DNA from: Streptomyces sp. BR123 | Lineage (GTDB): Bacteria; Actinomycetota; Actinomycetes; Streptomycetales; Streptomycetaceae | DNA: 61,173 bases | Assembly (NCBI RefSeq): GCF_013401435.1 | Contig: NZ_JACBGN010000008.1 | Span: 1-61,173, forward strand | Direction: 5' to 3' | Part shown: in pieces, positions 52,120 to 60,614 of the stretch | Layout: each line of letters begins with the position of its first letter | Numbering within the stretch: the first letter of the stretch is position 1 | The notes under the pieces: model-generated | What the model was told of the DNA's origin: nothing | Database searches by the model: none | What the model saw: the letters and a program-made list of their open reading frames with translations, nothing else | Program-made: the position numbers and the translations under genes

Positions 52120-53955
52120 TCACGAAGCCCGGTTCAGGGTCGCGTCGAGGGTGATCGCCGCGTCGATGAGGGCGAGGTGGGTGAAAGCCTGCGGGAAGTT
52201 GCCCAGTTGGCGACCGGTGAGGTCGATCTCCTCCGAGTACAGGCCGAGGTGGTTGGCGTACCCCAGCATCTTCTCCAGCACGAGCCGGGCCTGGTCGACC
52301 CGCCCGGCGCGCGCGAGGGCGTCGACGTACATGAAGGTGCACAGCGAGAAGGTGCCCTCGGATCCGCGCAGTCCGTCGGGCGACGCCTCGGGGTTGTACC
52401 GGTACACCAGGCTGTCGGTGACCAGCTCGTTCTCGACCGCGTCCAGCGTGGAGGACCACATCGGGTCCTGCGGGGTGATGAAGCCGACCGTCGGCATGCG
52501 CAGCAGCGACGAGTCGAGGACGTCGCTGCCGTAGTGCTGGACGAACGCCCCGCGCGCCTCGTTCCAGCCGCGCGCCATGACCTGCTCGTAGATCGCGTCC
52601 CGCGTGCCGGTCCAGCGCTGCGCCGCGGACGGGCGGCCGGTGTCCTGCGCGAGCCGCAGCGCGCGGTCGAACGCCACCCAGGACATCACCCGGCCGTACG
52701 TGAAGTCCTGGCGGCCGCCGCGGGTCTCCCACAGGCCCTCTCCCGCCTGGTCCCAGTGGTCGGCCAGCCAGTCCAGGGCCTGGAGCAGCCCGGTCCACCC
52801 CCGGTACCCGAGGTGGATGCCGTGGCCGTGCGCGAAGTAGATGCTGTCCATCGCCTCGCCGTAGATGTCCATCTGGATCTGGGTGGCGGCGCCGTTCCCG
52901 ATGCGTACGGGGGCGGACCGCTCGTAGCCCTCCCAGTGCTCCAGGCTCTCCTCCTTCAGGTCGGAGGAGCCGTCGACCGCGTACATGATGTTCAGCGGAC
53001 CGGAGTCCCCTTCGCCGCCGGCCCGTTCCTTGATGCGGTCGTCGAGCCATCCGATGAACGCCTTGGCCTCTTCCGTGAACCCCATGCCGAGCAGGGCGTA
53101 CACGGAGAAGGAGGCGTCACGGATCCACGTGAACCGGTAGTCCCAGTTGCGCTCGCCGCCCAGCTGCTCGGGCAGTCCGGCGGTGGGAGCGGCGACGACG
53201 GCGCCGGTGGGGGCGTACGTCATGAGCTTCAGGGTCACGGCGGACCGCTCGACGGCCTCCCGCCAGCGGCCCGTGTAGCGGGACTTGGCCAGCCAGGACC
53301 GCCAGTGGCGGATGGTGCCGTGGAAGAGCTGCTCGTACTCGGCGAGGCCGATCTGCCGGGGCGGCCCGTCGGCGGCGGACTCCAGAACCAGTCCGCGCTG
53401 CTGGCCCGCCTCCAGGCTCAGCGTGAGGTGCAGGTCCTGGTCGCCGGTGAGGGAGTGCGCCAGCCGCTCGTCGTCCGGCTCGCGGACCGTGTGCACGGTC
53501 AGGGCCATGCCGTCCGAGGCGAACACGGCTCCGCTCTCCGTGACGTGCAGCTCGTGCGGTTTGCGCCCGTAGTCGAAGCGCGGCGCGATGTCGAGCTCGA
53601 AGGTCATGCTGCCGCGTACGCAGCGGACCATGCGGACCAGGCGGTGGCGGTCCGTTGCCGTGGTACCGGTCAGCGGCATGAAGTCGACCACCTCGCCGGC
53701 GCCGGCCTCCGTCATGAACCGGGTCACCAGGACCGCGGTGTCGGGAAGGTACAACTGCTTGGTCGCGTACGTCCCGTGGGCCGGCCGGACCGTGCAGTGC
53801 CCGCCCTTGTTCCTGTCCAGGAGGGCTCCGAAGACGCTGGGCGAGTCGAAGCGCGGACAGCAGAACCAGTCGACCGATCCGTCGGATGTCACCAGGGCCG
53901 CGGTCTGCAGGTCGCCTATCAGCCCGTGGTTCTCGATCAGCGGGTACTCGTCCAT
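52120..53955 (-). CDS. GH15 trehalase/glucoamylase-family glycoside hydrolase
   Basis: 611 residues from the ATG at 53955 after GGAAGGGACG. The N-terminal trehalase-like beta domain begins YPLIENHGLIGDLQTAALV. The GH15 catalytic domain follows with GGERNWDYRFTWIRDASF, the (alpha/alpha)6 barrel and the late SEGTFSLCTFMYVDALARAG. No signal peptide, so it is cytoplasmic. Mycobacterial and Streptomyces relatives act as trehalases; glucoamylase activity is also possible. Confidence 0.93.
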   Translation of the reverse strand: MDEYPLIENHGLIGDLQTAALVTSDGSVDWFCCPRFDSPSVFGALLDRNKGGHCTVRPAHGTYATKQLYLPDTAVLVTRFMTEAGAGEVVDFMPLTGTTATDRHRLVRMVRCVRGSMTFELDIAPRFDYGRKPHELHVTESGAVFASDGMALTVHTVREPDDERLAHSLTGDQDLHLTLSLEAGQQRGLVLESAADGPPRQIGLAEYEQLFHGTIRHWRSWLAKSRYTGRWREAVERSAVTLKLMTYAPTGAVVAAPTAGLPEQLGGERNWDYRFTWIRDASFSVYALLGMGFTEEAKAFIGWLDDRIKERAGGEGDSGPLNIMYAVDGSSDLKEESLEHWEGYERSAPVRIGNGAATQIQMDIYGEAMDSIYFAHGHGIHLGYRGWTGLLQALDWLADHWDQAGEGLWETRGGRQDFTYGRVMSWVAFDRALRLAQDTGRPSAAQRWTGTRDAIYEQVMARGWNEARGAFVQHYGSDVLDSSLLRMPTVGFITPQDPMWSSTLDAVENELVTDSLVYRYNPEASPDGLRGSEGTFSLCTFMYVDALARAGRVDQARLVLEKMLGYANHLGLYSEEIDLTGRQLGNFPQAFTHLALIDAAITLDATLNRAS

Positions 53956-54130
53956 CGGGGCGTCCCTTCCGGCCTGCGCCGTCACCCGGATCAGCTCCCC
54001 CGTCCAGCCTAAGCCGGGGCCGCGGCCCCGGCCCGCCGGGGCGCCCGGGGCCGGGCCCTCCCGGTCCTTGCCGCTTCGCGCCTGCCGCGCCCCTCCCCCT
54101 GCCCTGCGCGCCGACGGCTGGGAACCGAGC

Positions 54131-54358
54131 ATGACGAGGGTGCCCGGTGCGGCGCGCGGCGGTCCTCCCATCGGGCTGCGTGCGCGGGCGGTTCCGGCCG
54201 AAGGCACGCGTCCCGCTTGCGACCTGCAACTGCCCCTCACCGAGCCGGAGCAGGGGAACGCCGTCCACGGACTGCTGCGCTGGACCTCGTGGCAGGTCAC
54301 CGAGTCGGACGGGCGCCGGGCCGTGCTCCGGACCGCGCTCTGGCCGCAGCCGGGCTGA
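54131..54358 (+). CDS. Small hypothetical protein (75 residues)
   Basis: ATG at 54131, no strong ribosome binding site. The last half reads CDLQLPLTEPEQGNAVHGLL followed by a WTSWQVTESDGRR block, which looks like coding sequence; the first half is arginine/glycine-rich. No family recognised. It could be the 3' end of a decayed gene. Confidence 0.35.
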   Translation: MTRVPGAARGGPPIGLRARAVPAEGTRPACDLQLPLTEPEQGNAVHGLLRWTSWQVTESDGRRAVLRTALWPQPG

Positions 54359-54399
54359 CCGTTCCCTCTCCGGGTCCGCGCGGAGTGCGCCCCGGGCGA

Positions 54400-54512
54400 C
54401 GCAGGCCCGGAGGTGGCCGTGGCCGCGTGGAACCGGGCGAGGGCGTGGCCCCGTACGGCATCGGCCGGCACCCGTACCTGTCGGTCGGCACGGCGGCGGT
54501 GGCGACCCGGCC
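54400..54512 (+). pseudogene. Aldose 1-epimerase (galM-like) fragment
   Basis: About 35 codons. One frame gives EVAVAAWN and the next frame gives GEGVAPYGIGRHPYLSVGTA, a close fit to the APYGIGxHPYLTVG motif near the active-site histidine of actinomycete aldose epimerases. A phase change links the two; nothing else of the enzyme is left. Confidence 0.45.
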
Positions 54513-54521
54513 CCGGACGTC

Positions 54522-55859
54522 TCAGCGCCGCGGTGCGGGGACGGCGCGCAGGAGTGCGTGGACGACGGCGTCGATGCCGTCCTGGGCGGGTTCGTCGGCG
54601 GCGTGGGTGAGCAGGCGGGCCAGGGCGCGCAGGAGCGGCGGCGAGGCCATGACGCGCGGGTGGAGCAGCGGCCGGTAGCCGTAGCGGGTGAGGACGAGGT
54701 CGCCGGCGAGGGTGCCCAGCCGGTAGTAGCGGCCCCAGCGGCGGCGGATCTCCGCCGGGTACTGGTGCAGCGCGTGCTCGCGTCGCGCCCCGGTCGGTCG
54801 GGCCAGTGCCAGGGCGATGGTTTCCGCGGCCGCTTCGCCCGCCTCCAGTGCCTGGGCGATGCCCTCGCCGCTCCAGGGGCTGACCATTCCGGCGCTGTCG
54901 CCGACCAGCAGCAGGCCCCGCCGGTACTGGGGGCGCCGGTTCAGGCCCATCGGCAGGGGTGCGCTGCGCAGCGGCGAGTCGGCGCTCTCCTCGTGCACGC
55001 CCCAGTGTGCGGGCAGGCGCGGCAGCCAGTGCTCCAGGGCCGCCCTCAGGTCCACGGGCCGGCGGCCGCGGCGCGGCAGGGCGCCGAGGCCGATGTTGAT
55101 GCGGCCGTCGCCGAGCGGGAACACCCAGCCGTATCCGGGCAGGTCCAGTCCGGTGCCCGGGCAGCGCAGGTCGGCCCACAGCTCCAGGTACGGGTCGTGG
55201 GTGCGGGCCTCGCTGCGGTAGTAGCGGCGGGCGGCCCTCGCCACGGGCAGGGCGGTGTCCCGCTCCAGTCCCAGGGCCAGCGCGGTGCGCGCGGAGGCGC
55301 CGTCGGCCGCGACGACGAGCGGTGCCCGGTACCGCACGGGTTCCCTGCCCGGGCCGCGCGAGGCGGACACGCCCGTGATGTTTCCCGCCCGGTCGCACAG
55401 CGGGGCCGTCACCTTCACCTGCGTGCGCAGCCGGGCTCCGGCGGCACGGGCGTGGGCGGCGAGCAGCTCGTCGAAGTCGTAGCGGCTGCGGGTGAGCCCG
55501 AAGTCAGGGTGGCTGCCCAGCCGCGGCCAGTCCAGCTCCGCCTCTCGGCCCTCGCACACCCAGCGCATCCCCTTGTTGCGCATCCAGCCCGGTGCGTTGA
55601 CGTCGATGCCCATCCGCACCAACTGGCGTACGCCGCGCGGGGTCAGTCCGTCGCCGCACACCTTCTCGCGGGGGAAGCCGCTCTTCTCCAGCAGCAGGAC
55701 GTCCACGCCCGCGCGTGCCAGGTGCGCCGCGGCGGCGGAGCCGGCGGGTCCTGCGCCGACGACGATGACCTGTGCTTCTTCGTCACCGGCCGGGTCCGGT
55801 CGCGGGGAGGTGCCGTCGGGGGTGGGTTCGCCGCTTGCGTCGTCGCGTTCGCTGGTCAC
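54522..55859 (-). CDS. Geranylgeranyl reductase-family FAD enzyme
   Basis: 445 residues from a GTG at 55859. The FAD-binding motif VVGAGPAGSAAAAHLARAG follows about 30 residues of polar sequence, then the family signature REKVCGDGLTPRGV, and later LLVGDSAGMVSPWSGEGIAQ. Members reduce prenyl double bonds of lipids, menaquinone or carotenoid-like chains. No prenyl transferase or terpene gene lies nearby, so the substrate may be a membrane quinone or lipid. Confidence 0.9.
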   Translation of the reverse strand: MTSERDDASGEPTPDGTSPRPDPAGDEEAQVIVVGAGPAGSAAAAHLARAGVDVLLLEKSGFPREKVCGDGLTPRGVRQLVRMGIDVNAPGWMRNKGMRWVCEGREAELDWPRLGSHPDFGLTRSRYDFDELLAAHARAAGARLRTQVKVTAPLCDRAGNITGVSASRGPGREPVRYRAPLVVAADGASARTALALGLERDTALPVARAARRYYRSEARTHDPYLELWADLRCPGTGLDLPGYGWVFPLGDGRINIGLGALPRRGRRPVDLRAALEHWLPRLPAHWGVHEESADSPLRSAPLPMGLNRRPQYRRGLLLVGDSAGMVSPWSGEGIAQALEAGEAAAETIALALARPTGARREHALHQYPAEIRRRWGRYYRLGTLAGDLVLTRYGYRPLLHPRVMASPPLLRALARLLTHAADEPAQDGIDAVVHALLRAVPAPRR

Positions 55860-56118
55860 CGCACCACTATGCCGGTCCGGACCCGGCGATCCCGTCCGGC
55901 ACGGCCGAAGAGGTCGGCGGCGGGCGGCCGGGGCCGGGCGGCGGGCGGTCGGCTGCTGCGGTCCTGCGCGGGGGCGACGCCAACGGCCGTAAACAATCGC
56001 ACGGTTGTGCCCAAAATGTGACTGTCTGCGGCCGGGCCGGGTCGGATAGCAATGGGGCGGCACCTGGGCACGGCCCGCCGACGGTCGGCGGGTTCCAGCG
56101 CGCCCGAGAGGAAACCCC

Positions 56119-56481
56119 GTGATCCGCACCCGCTTCGCCGCCCTCGCCACCATGGCGTTCACCGCCCTCGCGGTCGCCGCGACCCCTGCCAGCGCGGCAC
56201 CCGGCACCACCCAGAACATGTGTGCCAGCGCCCTGACGCCGAGCGGCTGGGTGGACGTCCAGTGGTGGAACAGCGCCGGCTGCGGCTCCGGCTTCACCCC
56301 CAACACCAAGCAGGTCATGGACCTGAACGGGTACCCGGTCGGCACCCAGGTCAACGCCTGCGCCTCCACCTGGCCGCCGGCCGGCTGGACCATCGTCGGC
56401 AGCTACTACTCGAGCGGCTGCCGCTACTCGGCGGTGCCCAGCTTCAACGCCAACACGTGGACCCTGAAGCGCACCTCCTGA
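56119..56481 (+). CDS. Small secreted protein of unknown function
   Basis: 120 residues from a GTG at 56119 after GAGG. The Sec signal peptide ends near residue 26 (TPASAAP). Four cysteines (NMCAS, AGCGSG, NACAS, SGCRY) suggest two disulfides, and paired tryptophan motifs (DVQWWNSAGCGSGF) suggest a small beta-domain. No family recognised. Confidence 0.75.
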   Translation: MIRTRFAALATMAFTALAVAATPASAAPGTTQNMCASALTPSGWVDVQWWNSAGCGSGFTPNTKQVMDLNGYPVGTQVNACASTWPPAGWTIVGSYYSSGCRYSAVPSFNANTWTLKRTS

Positions 56482-56514
56482 CCGCTGCCCCCGCGGCACC
56501 GGCCGCCGGCCCGT

Positions 56515-57747
56515 TCAGCGGAGCGATTCCCGCGGGGGCCGCTCGCGCAGGGCTCCGTAGGCGACGAAGTAGGCGGGGACCCGGTTCAGCCGGCGCGATT
56601 CGGTGACGAGCTCGGTCAGCCGCTTCACGCGCTCCGGATCGCCGAACGGGGGGCGGCCGGCCAGCAGCGGCTCGATGACCTGGGCGTGGGCGAGGCGCTG
56701 CAGGCCCTGGGTCACGACCGTGGTGGGCCAGCGGCGGTGCTGTACCCTGCGCACGTCCCGGAGCCCCACGGTGCCCTCCCGCAGCGGGCCCACCAGGTAG
56801 CGGGCCGCGGCCACCGCGTCCTGCACGGCGAGGTTGATGCCGATGCCGAAGACCGGTGACATCGCGTGGGCGGCGTCCCCGATGCACAGCAGGCCCGGGC
56901 GGTGCCAGCGGCGCAGGCGGTCGAGCCGTACGTCGAGCAGCTTCACGTCGTCCCAGGACGTGAGGCTGTCGGCGCGGTCCGCGAGCCAGGGGACGGCGGC
57001 CGCGAACCGGGCCGTGAACGCCTCCAGGCCCTCGGCGCGGAGCGCGGCGTCGGCCCCCTTCGGAATGAGACCGGCGCACTGCCAGTAGTCGCCGCGATCG
57101 ATGAGCGCGGTGAAGAACCTGTCCCCCGCGCCTCCGACGAGCCCGCTGGGGTCCTCGTCGTTCCGCGGCAGCCGGAACCACCAGGCGTCCATGGGGCAGG
57201 GGAAGCCTTCCAGGCCGAGTTCGGGCAGCGTCCTGGCGAGGGATCCGCGGCCGTCGCAGGCGACGGTCAGGGTGGCGCGGAGTTCTCCCGTGCGGCCGTC
57301 CGCGGTGCGGTAGCGCACGCCGTTCACCCGTCCGCGTTCGATGAGGAAGGACGTCGCCCCGGTCTCCATGCGCAGGCGGAAGGACGGCTCCCGGCGGGCC
57401 TCGTCGGCGAGGAGGTCGAGCAGGTCCCATTGGGGGACCATCGCGATGTAGTTGTACTTCCCGTGCAGCGCCCCGAGGTTGCCGACGGTGACGAGGGACC
57501 CCTCCGGCCCGATGGGCAGCTGCACCGAGGTGACGCGGCGCTGCGGGAGCCGGGCGAACCGTTCGGCGAGGCCGATCTCGTCCAGCAGCGACAGGGACGA
57601 CGGGTGGACGGTGTCACCGCGGAAGTCCCGCAGGAAGTCGCCGTGTTTCTCCAGCACCGTCACCTCGACCCCGGCCCGGGCCAGCAGCAGGGCCAGCACC
57701 ATGCCGGCGGGGCCGCCTCCCACCACGCAGCAGGTCGTTCGCTCCAC
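56515..57747 (-). CDS. FAD-dependent aromatic-ring-type monooxygenase
   Basis: 410 residues from a GTG at 57747 after GGGAGTGG. FAD motif CCVVGGGPAGMVLALLLARAG, the substrate/NADPH-related DG motif (VACDGRGSLAR), and GDAAHAMSPVFGIGINLAVQDA are those of the PHBH-type flavin monooxygenase family. Substrate unknown. Confidence 0.9.
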   Translation of the reverse strand: MERTTCCVVGGGPAGMVLALLLARAGVEVTVLEKHGDFLRDFRGDTVHPSSLSLLDEIGLAERFARLPQRRVTSVQLPIGPEGSLVTVGNLGALHGKYNYIAMVPQWDLLDLLADEARREPSFRLRMETGATSFLIERGRVNGVRYRTADGRTGELRATLTVACDGRGSLARTLPELGLEGFPCPMDAWWFRLPRNDEDPSGLVGGAGDRFFTALIDRGDYWQCAGLIPKGADAALRAEGLEAFTARFAAAVPWLADRADSLTSWDDVKLLDVRLDRLRRWHRPGLLCIGDAAHAMSPVFGIGINLAVQDAVAAARYLVGPLREGTVGLRDVRRVQHRRWPTTVVTQGLQRLAHAQVIEPLLAGRPPFGDPERVKRLTELVTESRRLNRVPAYFVAYGALRERPPRESLR

Positions 57748-57837
57748 GGCAAACCACTCCCTTCGCGGGCATCGGTGCGCCCGAGGAGGACGTATACCGC
57801 ACTCGTGGCGAAGGCCCGGGCAACTCCCCTCGGCGTG

Positions 57838-57873
57838 CCGTGCGCTGTGCCGTGCGCTGTGACGTGCGCTGTG
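57838..57873. repeat. 12-bp tandem repeat, three copies
   Basis: CCGTGCGCTGTG occurs twice in tandem and a third time with one change (ACGTGCGCTGTG). It lies in the intergenic stretch between the FAD monooxygenase start and the collapsed ABC transporter. Confidence 0.85.
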
Positions 57874-57895
57874 ACGGCGCCGGCGTCGGCGCCGT
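57874..57895 (-). terminator. Perfect 9-bp hairpin
   Basis: ACGGCGCCG, loop GCGT, CGGCGCCGT. It lies about 35 bp past the stop of the collapsed ABC-transporter gene on the minus strand, so it was probably its terminator. Confidence 0.6.
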
Positions 57896-57931
57896 GGCGG
57901 GGCGTGTCCCACCGCGCCCGGAGCTGTAGGC

Positions 57932-58747
57932 TCAGCCGTGGAGTTCGCGGGCCTGGCGGCCGACGCGGCGGACGGCCCAGGCGAGGACCGCGCCGGAGCG
58001 TACCGCCAGCCACAGCGTGTCTGCGGCGTCCGGGCCGCCGGAGGCGTCGTACGCCATGTGCCACAGGAAGGGCGCGGCCACGAATCCCGCGGCCAGCGAG
58101 GGAGCCAGCCGCCACAGCAGGAAGGGCACGGCCGCGAACCAGTCGAGCGACAGGGCCAGCAAGGTCGTACCTCGGCGCACCCCGGTACGCGCCCAAGAGG
58201 GCGGTGGCCACCAGCGCGGGACCCGTGACCAGCAGCGCCGTGGCGTACGCGGTGAGGGGCCCCGAGGGCAGTCCGGGCAGCAGGGACAGCAGCCGGGCGG
58301 TGCCGGCGGCGGCCCAGAGCACCGCGGCCGGTACCGCCAGATGGGCCACGGCCAGGACGGCGGGCGGCTGGGGCAGCAGCAGGGCACGACCCGGCCGGTC
58401 GGTGTCCTGGTAGGCCGGTTCGGTCAGCGCGACCGCCGCCAGGTACAGGGGCAGGACGAGGAGCAGACCGAGGAGCAGCCCGACGTCCCGACGGAAGACG
58501 GCGTCCGCCTCGCGCGGGGCGGCCCCGGCGAAGCGGACATCGCCCCGGTCGGGCTGCTGCCGCCCCACGCAGACGCGCAACAGCGTTGATTCCCCGACCC
58601 GTTGGCGCCGACGAGGGCCAGGCATTCACCGGGCTCCAGCGTCAGGCCGACGCCGTCCAGCACGGTGTCGTCGTCGTACGCGATGTGAACGCCCTGCGCG
58701 TGCAGCAGGGCTGCGGTCCGGGCGTCGCCTTCGGCGGCGTACGTCAC
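57932..58747 (-). pseudogene. Collapsed ABC transporter: ATPase N-terminus joined to permease-like membrane protein
   Basis: A GTG at 58747 after GGGGGAGGGG starts an ABC ATPase (VTYAAEGDARTAALLHAQ, then LVGANGSG). Phase is lost in the Walker A lysine codon near 58590, where AAA seems to have become AA. The next frame continues STLLRVCVGRQQPDRGDV and FAGAAPREADAVFRRDVG. It then passes directly into membrane helices (LLLGLLLVLPLYLAAVALTE) without the rest of the ATPase. A second phase change near 58170 leads to WFAAVPFLLWRLAPSLAAGF and a stop at 57932. Deletion plus two frameshifts explains it. Confidence 0.7.
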
Positions 58748-58767
58748 GCCCCTCCCCCTTCGACGTC

Positions 58768-58803
58768 GGCACCGGCACCGGCACCGGCACCGGCACCGGC
58801 ACC
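58768..58803. repeat. (GGCACC)6 hexanucleotide microsatellite
   Basis: Six perfect tandem copies of GGCACC lie 21 bp upstream of the collapsed ABC-transporter start, in its promoter or leader on the minus strand. Confidence 0.95.
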
Positions 58804-58908
58804 GACGCCCAGCAGGGCATCGGGCTTCCGCCCTCATTCATTCACCATGCACGAATATTCCCATGCGGTCGGAGGCCAGGGGCTGGAAGGAACGACCCGA
58901 CCAGTCGG

Positions 58909-59613
58909 CTAGCTGCCCGGCTTGAGGGACTGCCGGGCCAGCCGGTAGGCGGGCTGCATCGCCTCGTGTTCGGCGGTGTCCAGCCCGCCCAGGTGGACGA
59001 CGACGGACGCGCCGCCCGGGGTGACGACGGCGAAGGCGCTTTCCTTCTTGGCCTCGTCGAGCGGGGCCGTCTCGTACGCGGCCTCGACCGCCGGCAGCGC
59101 GGCGCCGCCCTCGCCCGCCCGCACCTCGCTGTAGACGGGAGCACCCTTGGTCCTCTCACCGCTCATGAACGACTCCAGCACCTTGCGGGCGTCCCCGGCC
59201 CCGGCCGGCTTGTCGGCGACCCAGACGCGCAGGAAGCCCGTGTTCCCTGCGGGCTTGGCGTCGATCTCGCAGGCGAGGGTCAGTCCGCCCTGCTTGAACA
59301 GCGCGGCGAACCGGTCGTCTTCGGCGTGCGTGACGGCCTTCGGCTTCCAGTCCTGTGCGAGATCGAAGGAGACCGGCAGCCGGCACGGAGTTCCGTCGCC
59401 GCCGATGGATCCGGCGGCCCTGGCGGCGGATCCGGCGGCGTCGCCCGCGCTCGCGGCAGGGCTCGGCGTGCCGGTGGCGGCGGCCTTCGCAGGCTGCGCG
59501 TCCCCTCCGCCGTCGGCGTTCTGCGACGGCGACGCCGCGCAGGCCGCCACCCCCACTGCGAGGATCCCCGCCCCGACAACCCCCGTGACCGCCCGCACCA
59601 GCCTGCGCCGCAT
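58909..59613 (-). CDS. Lipoprotein of unknown function
   Basis: 234 residues from the ATG at 59613. The signal peptide ends in a lipobox (GVAAC), so the protein should be lipid-anchored outside the membrane. An alanine/glycine/proline linker runs to about residue 75, followed by a domain starting PCRLPVSFDLAQDWKPKAV. The domain has a second cysteine (LACEID) that could pair with the first. It lies upstream of the collapsed ABC-transporter gene on the same strand, and may once have worked with it. Confidence 0.8.
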   Translation of the reverse strand: MRRRLVRAVTGVVGAGILAVGVAACAASPSQNADGGGDAQPAKAAATGTPSPAASAGDAAGSAARAAGSIGGDGTPCRLPVSFDLAQDWKPKAVTHAEDDRFAALFKQGGLTLACEIDAKPAGNTGFLRVWVADKPAGAGDARKVLESFMSGERTKGAPVYSEVRAGEGGAALPAVEAAYETAPLDEAKKESAFAVVTPGGASVVVHLGGLDTAEHEAMQPAYRLARQSLKPGS

Positions 59614-59723
59614 CGCGCGTACTCCCCCACCCGAAACACCGGCATGAACAAAGAGCCGTCAACCTAACAGTCCACAGCCCGAGACCGAGACCCAGACCGA
59701 CGACAGCAACACATCAGAACTTT

Positions 59724-59772
59724 CTGCAAGTTGCTGCAAGATTTTGCAAGGCTCGGTAGGCTGCAAGCGCTT
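59724..59772 (+). promoter_or_regulatory. TGCAAG direct repeats at 10-bp spacing plus AAGCGCTT palindrome
   Basis: TGCAAG motifs begin at 59725, 59735 and 59745 (exactly 10 bp apart) with a fourth at 59762, overlapping AAGCGCTT at 59765-59772. Phased TTGCAAG-like repeats are known upstream of Streptomyces alpha-amylase genes and are linked to the LacI-family regulator MalR/Reg1. The match suggests maltose/glucose control of the next gene, but the regulator was not seen in this window. Confidence 0.65.
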
Positions 59773-59800
59773 CCCGCCCTCCCACGAAGGGACAACCCCC

Positions 59801-60421
59801 GTGCACGGAACCGAGAACAGGCGCGCCGGCATCATCGCGGCGGCACTGGCCACTGCACTCCTCACCTGGGCTGCCGCACCGTCCGCCGCCGCGGACACCC
59901 CCTCGAGTTCACCGGTCCGGTTCCAGGTCACGGCCACCACCCACTGGGGCGACCGGGTCTTCGCCGTCGGCAGCGTTCCGGCGCTGGGCTCATGGGATCC
60001 CGCACACGCGGTGCCGCTCGACGCGCACGGCTACCCCGTGTGGGACGCCGAGGCGTCCATACCGTCCGGCACCCCCGTCGAGTACAAGTACCTGGTGAAG
60101 AAGGCCGACGGCGCGATCGCTTGGGAGGACGGCGCGAACCGCTTCATGCAGCCGCGGGCCGGCGCCCCCGTGACCACCCGGGACAGCTTCCGGCTCATCC
60201 CCGGAACACCAGCTTCCGGAATCGCGCCCACCTGCATCACCTGGTCCGAGACCTGGCGCTACACCCCCGTCCACAACGGCTGCGGCAGCACCTACGACCT
60301 CCAGGTGCTCTACCGCGACGGCAGCATCTCGACCTGTCGGCAGGTCGCCCCTGGCGCGACCGCCACCTTCGCGGGCTACGGCCCCTACGAGAACCGCCCC
60401 GTGGCCGTCAACCACTGCTGA
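59801..60421 (+). CDS. Secreted CBM20 starch-binding domain fused to tendamistat-type alpha-amylase inhibitor
   Basis: 206 residues from a GTG at 59801 after GAAGGGAC. The Sec signal peptide ends near residue 31. Residues 38-132 are a CBM20 domain: VRFQVTATTHWGDRVFAVGS, GSWDP with W66, YPVWDAE with W81, EYKYLVKK and W108-E109. A short linker leads to residues 142-206, an alpha-amylase inhibitor domain of the tendamistat/HAIM family. W152-R153-Y154 match the family's inhibitory WRY triad. C145/C161 are 16 apart and C179/C206 are 27 apart, against 16 and 28 in tendamistat. It should bind starch and block animal-type alpha-amylases; neither activity is proven. Confidence 0.85.
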   Translation: MHGTENRRAGIIAAALATALLTWAAAPSAAADTPSSSPVRFQVTATTHWGDRVFAVGSVPALGSWDPAHAVPLDAHGYPVWDAEASIPSGTPVEYKYLVKKADGAIAWEDGANRFMQPRAGAPVTTRDSFRLIPGTPASGIAPTCITWSETWRYTPVHNGCGSTYDLQVLYRDGSISTCRQVAPGATATFAGYGPYENRPVAVNHC

Positions 60422-60485
60422 GACCCCCGGGCGCAGCAGGCTCGCGAGGGAAGAAGGCCGTCCGGATCGCGGTGGCCTGCACTGA

Positions 60486-60506
60486 GCGCCCGGTGGCAGC
60501 GGGCGC
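60486..60506 (+). terminator. Hairpin terminator candidate
   Basis: GCGCCCG, loop GTGGCAG, CGGGCGC. It lies 65 bp after the inhibitor-fusion stop. Confidence 0.5.
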
Positions 60507-60614
60507 GCACGTACCGAAATCGGGGACCCCGGGCCGGCCGCAAACGGGCGCGTACGCGGCCCCGGCGGGGCCCGGACTCGCTCCCGGCACGGTTCGCGAC
60601 CGGAAGCACCCGTT

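Noticed and set aside
53956..55398. Upstream extension of the GH15 gene to 55398
   Set aside because: It overlaps the geranylgeranyl-reductase gene in another frame, and the start at 53955 has a good ribosome binding site.
54522..59613. Secondary-metabolite cluster from the reductase, FAD monooxygenase, ABC fragment and lipoprotein
   Set aside because: No core biosynthetic enzyme is present and the transporter is broken; the genes are more likely unrelated neighbours.
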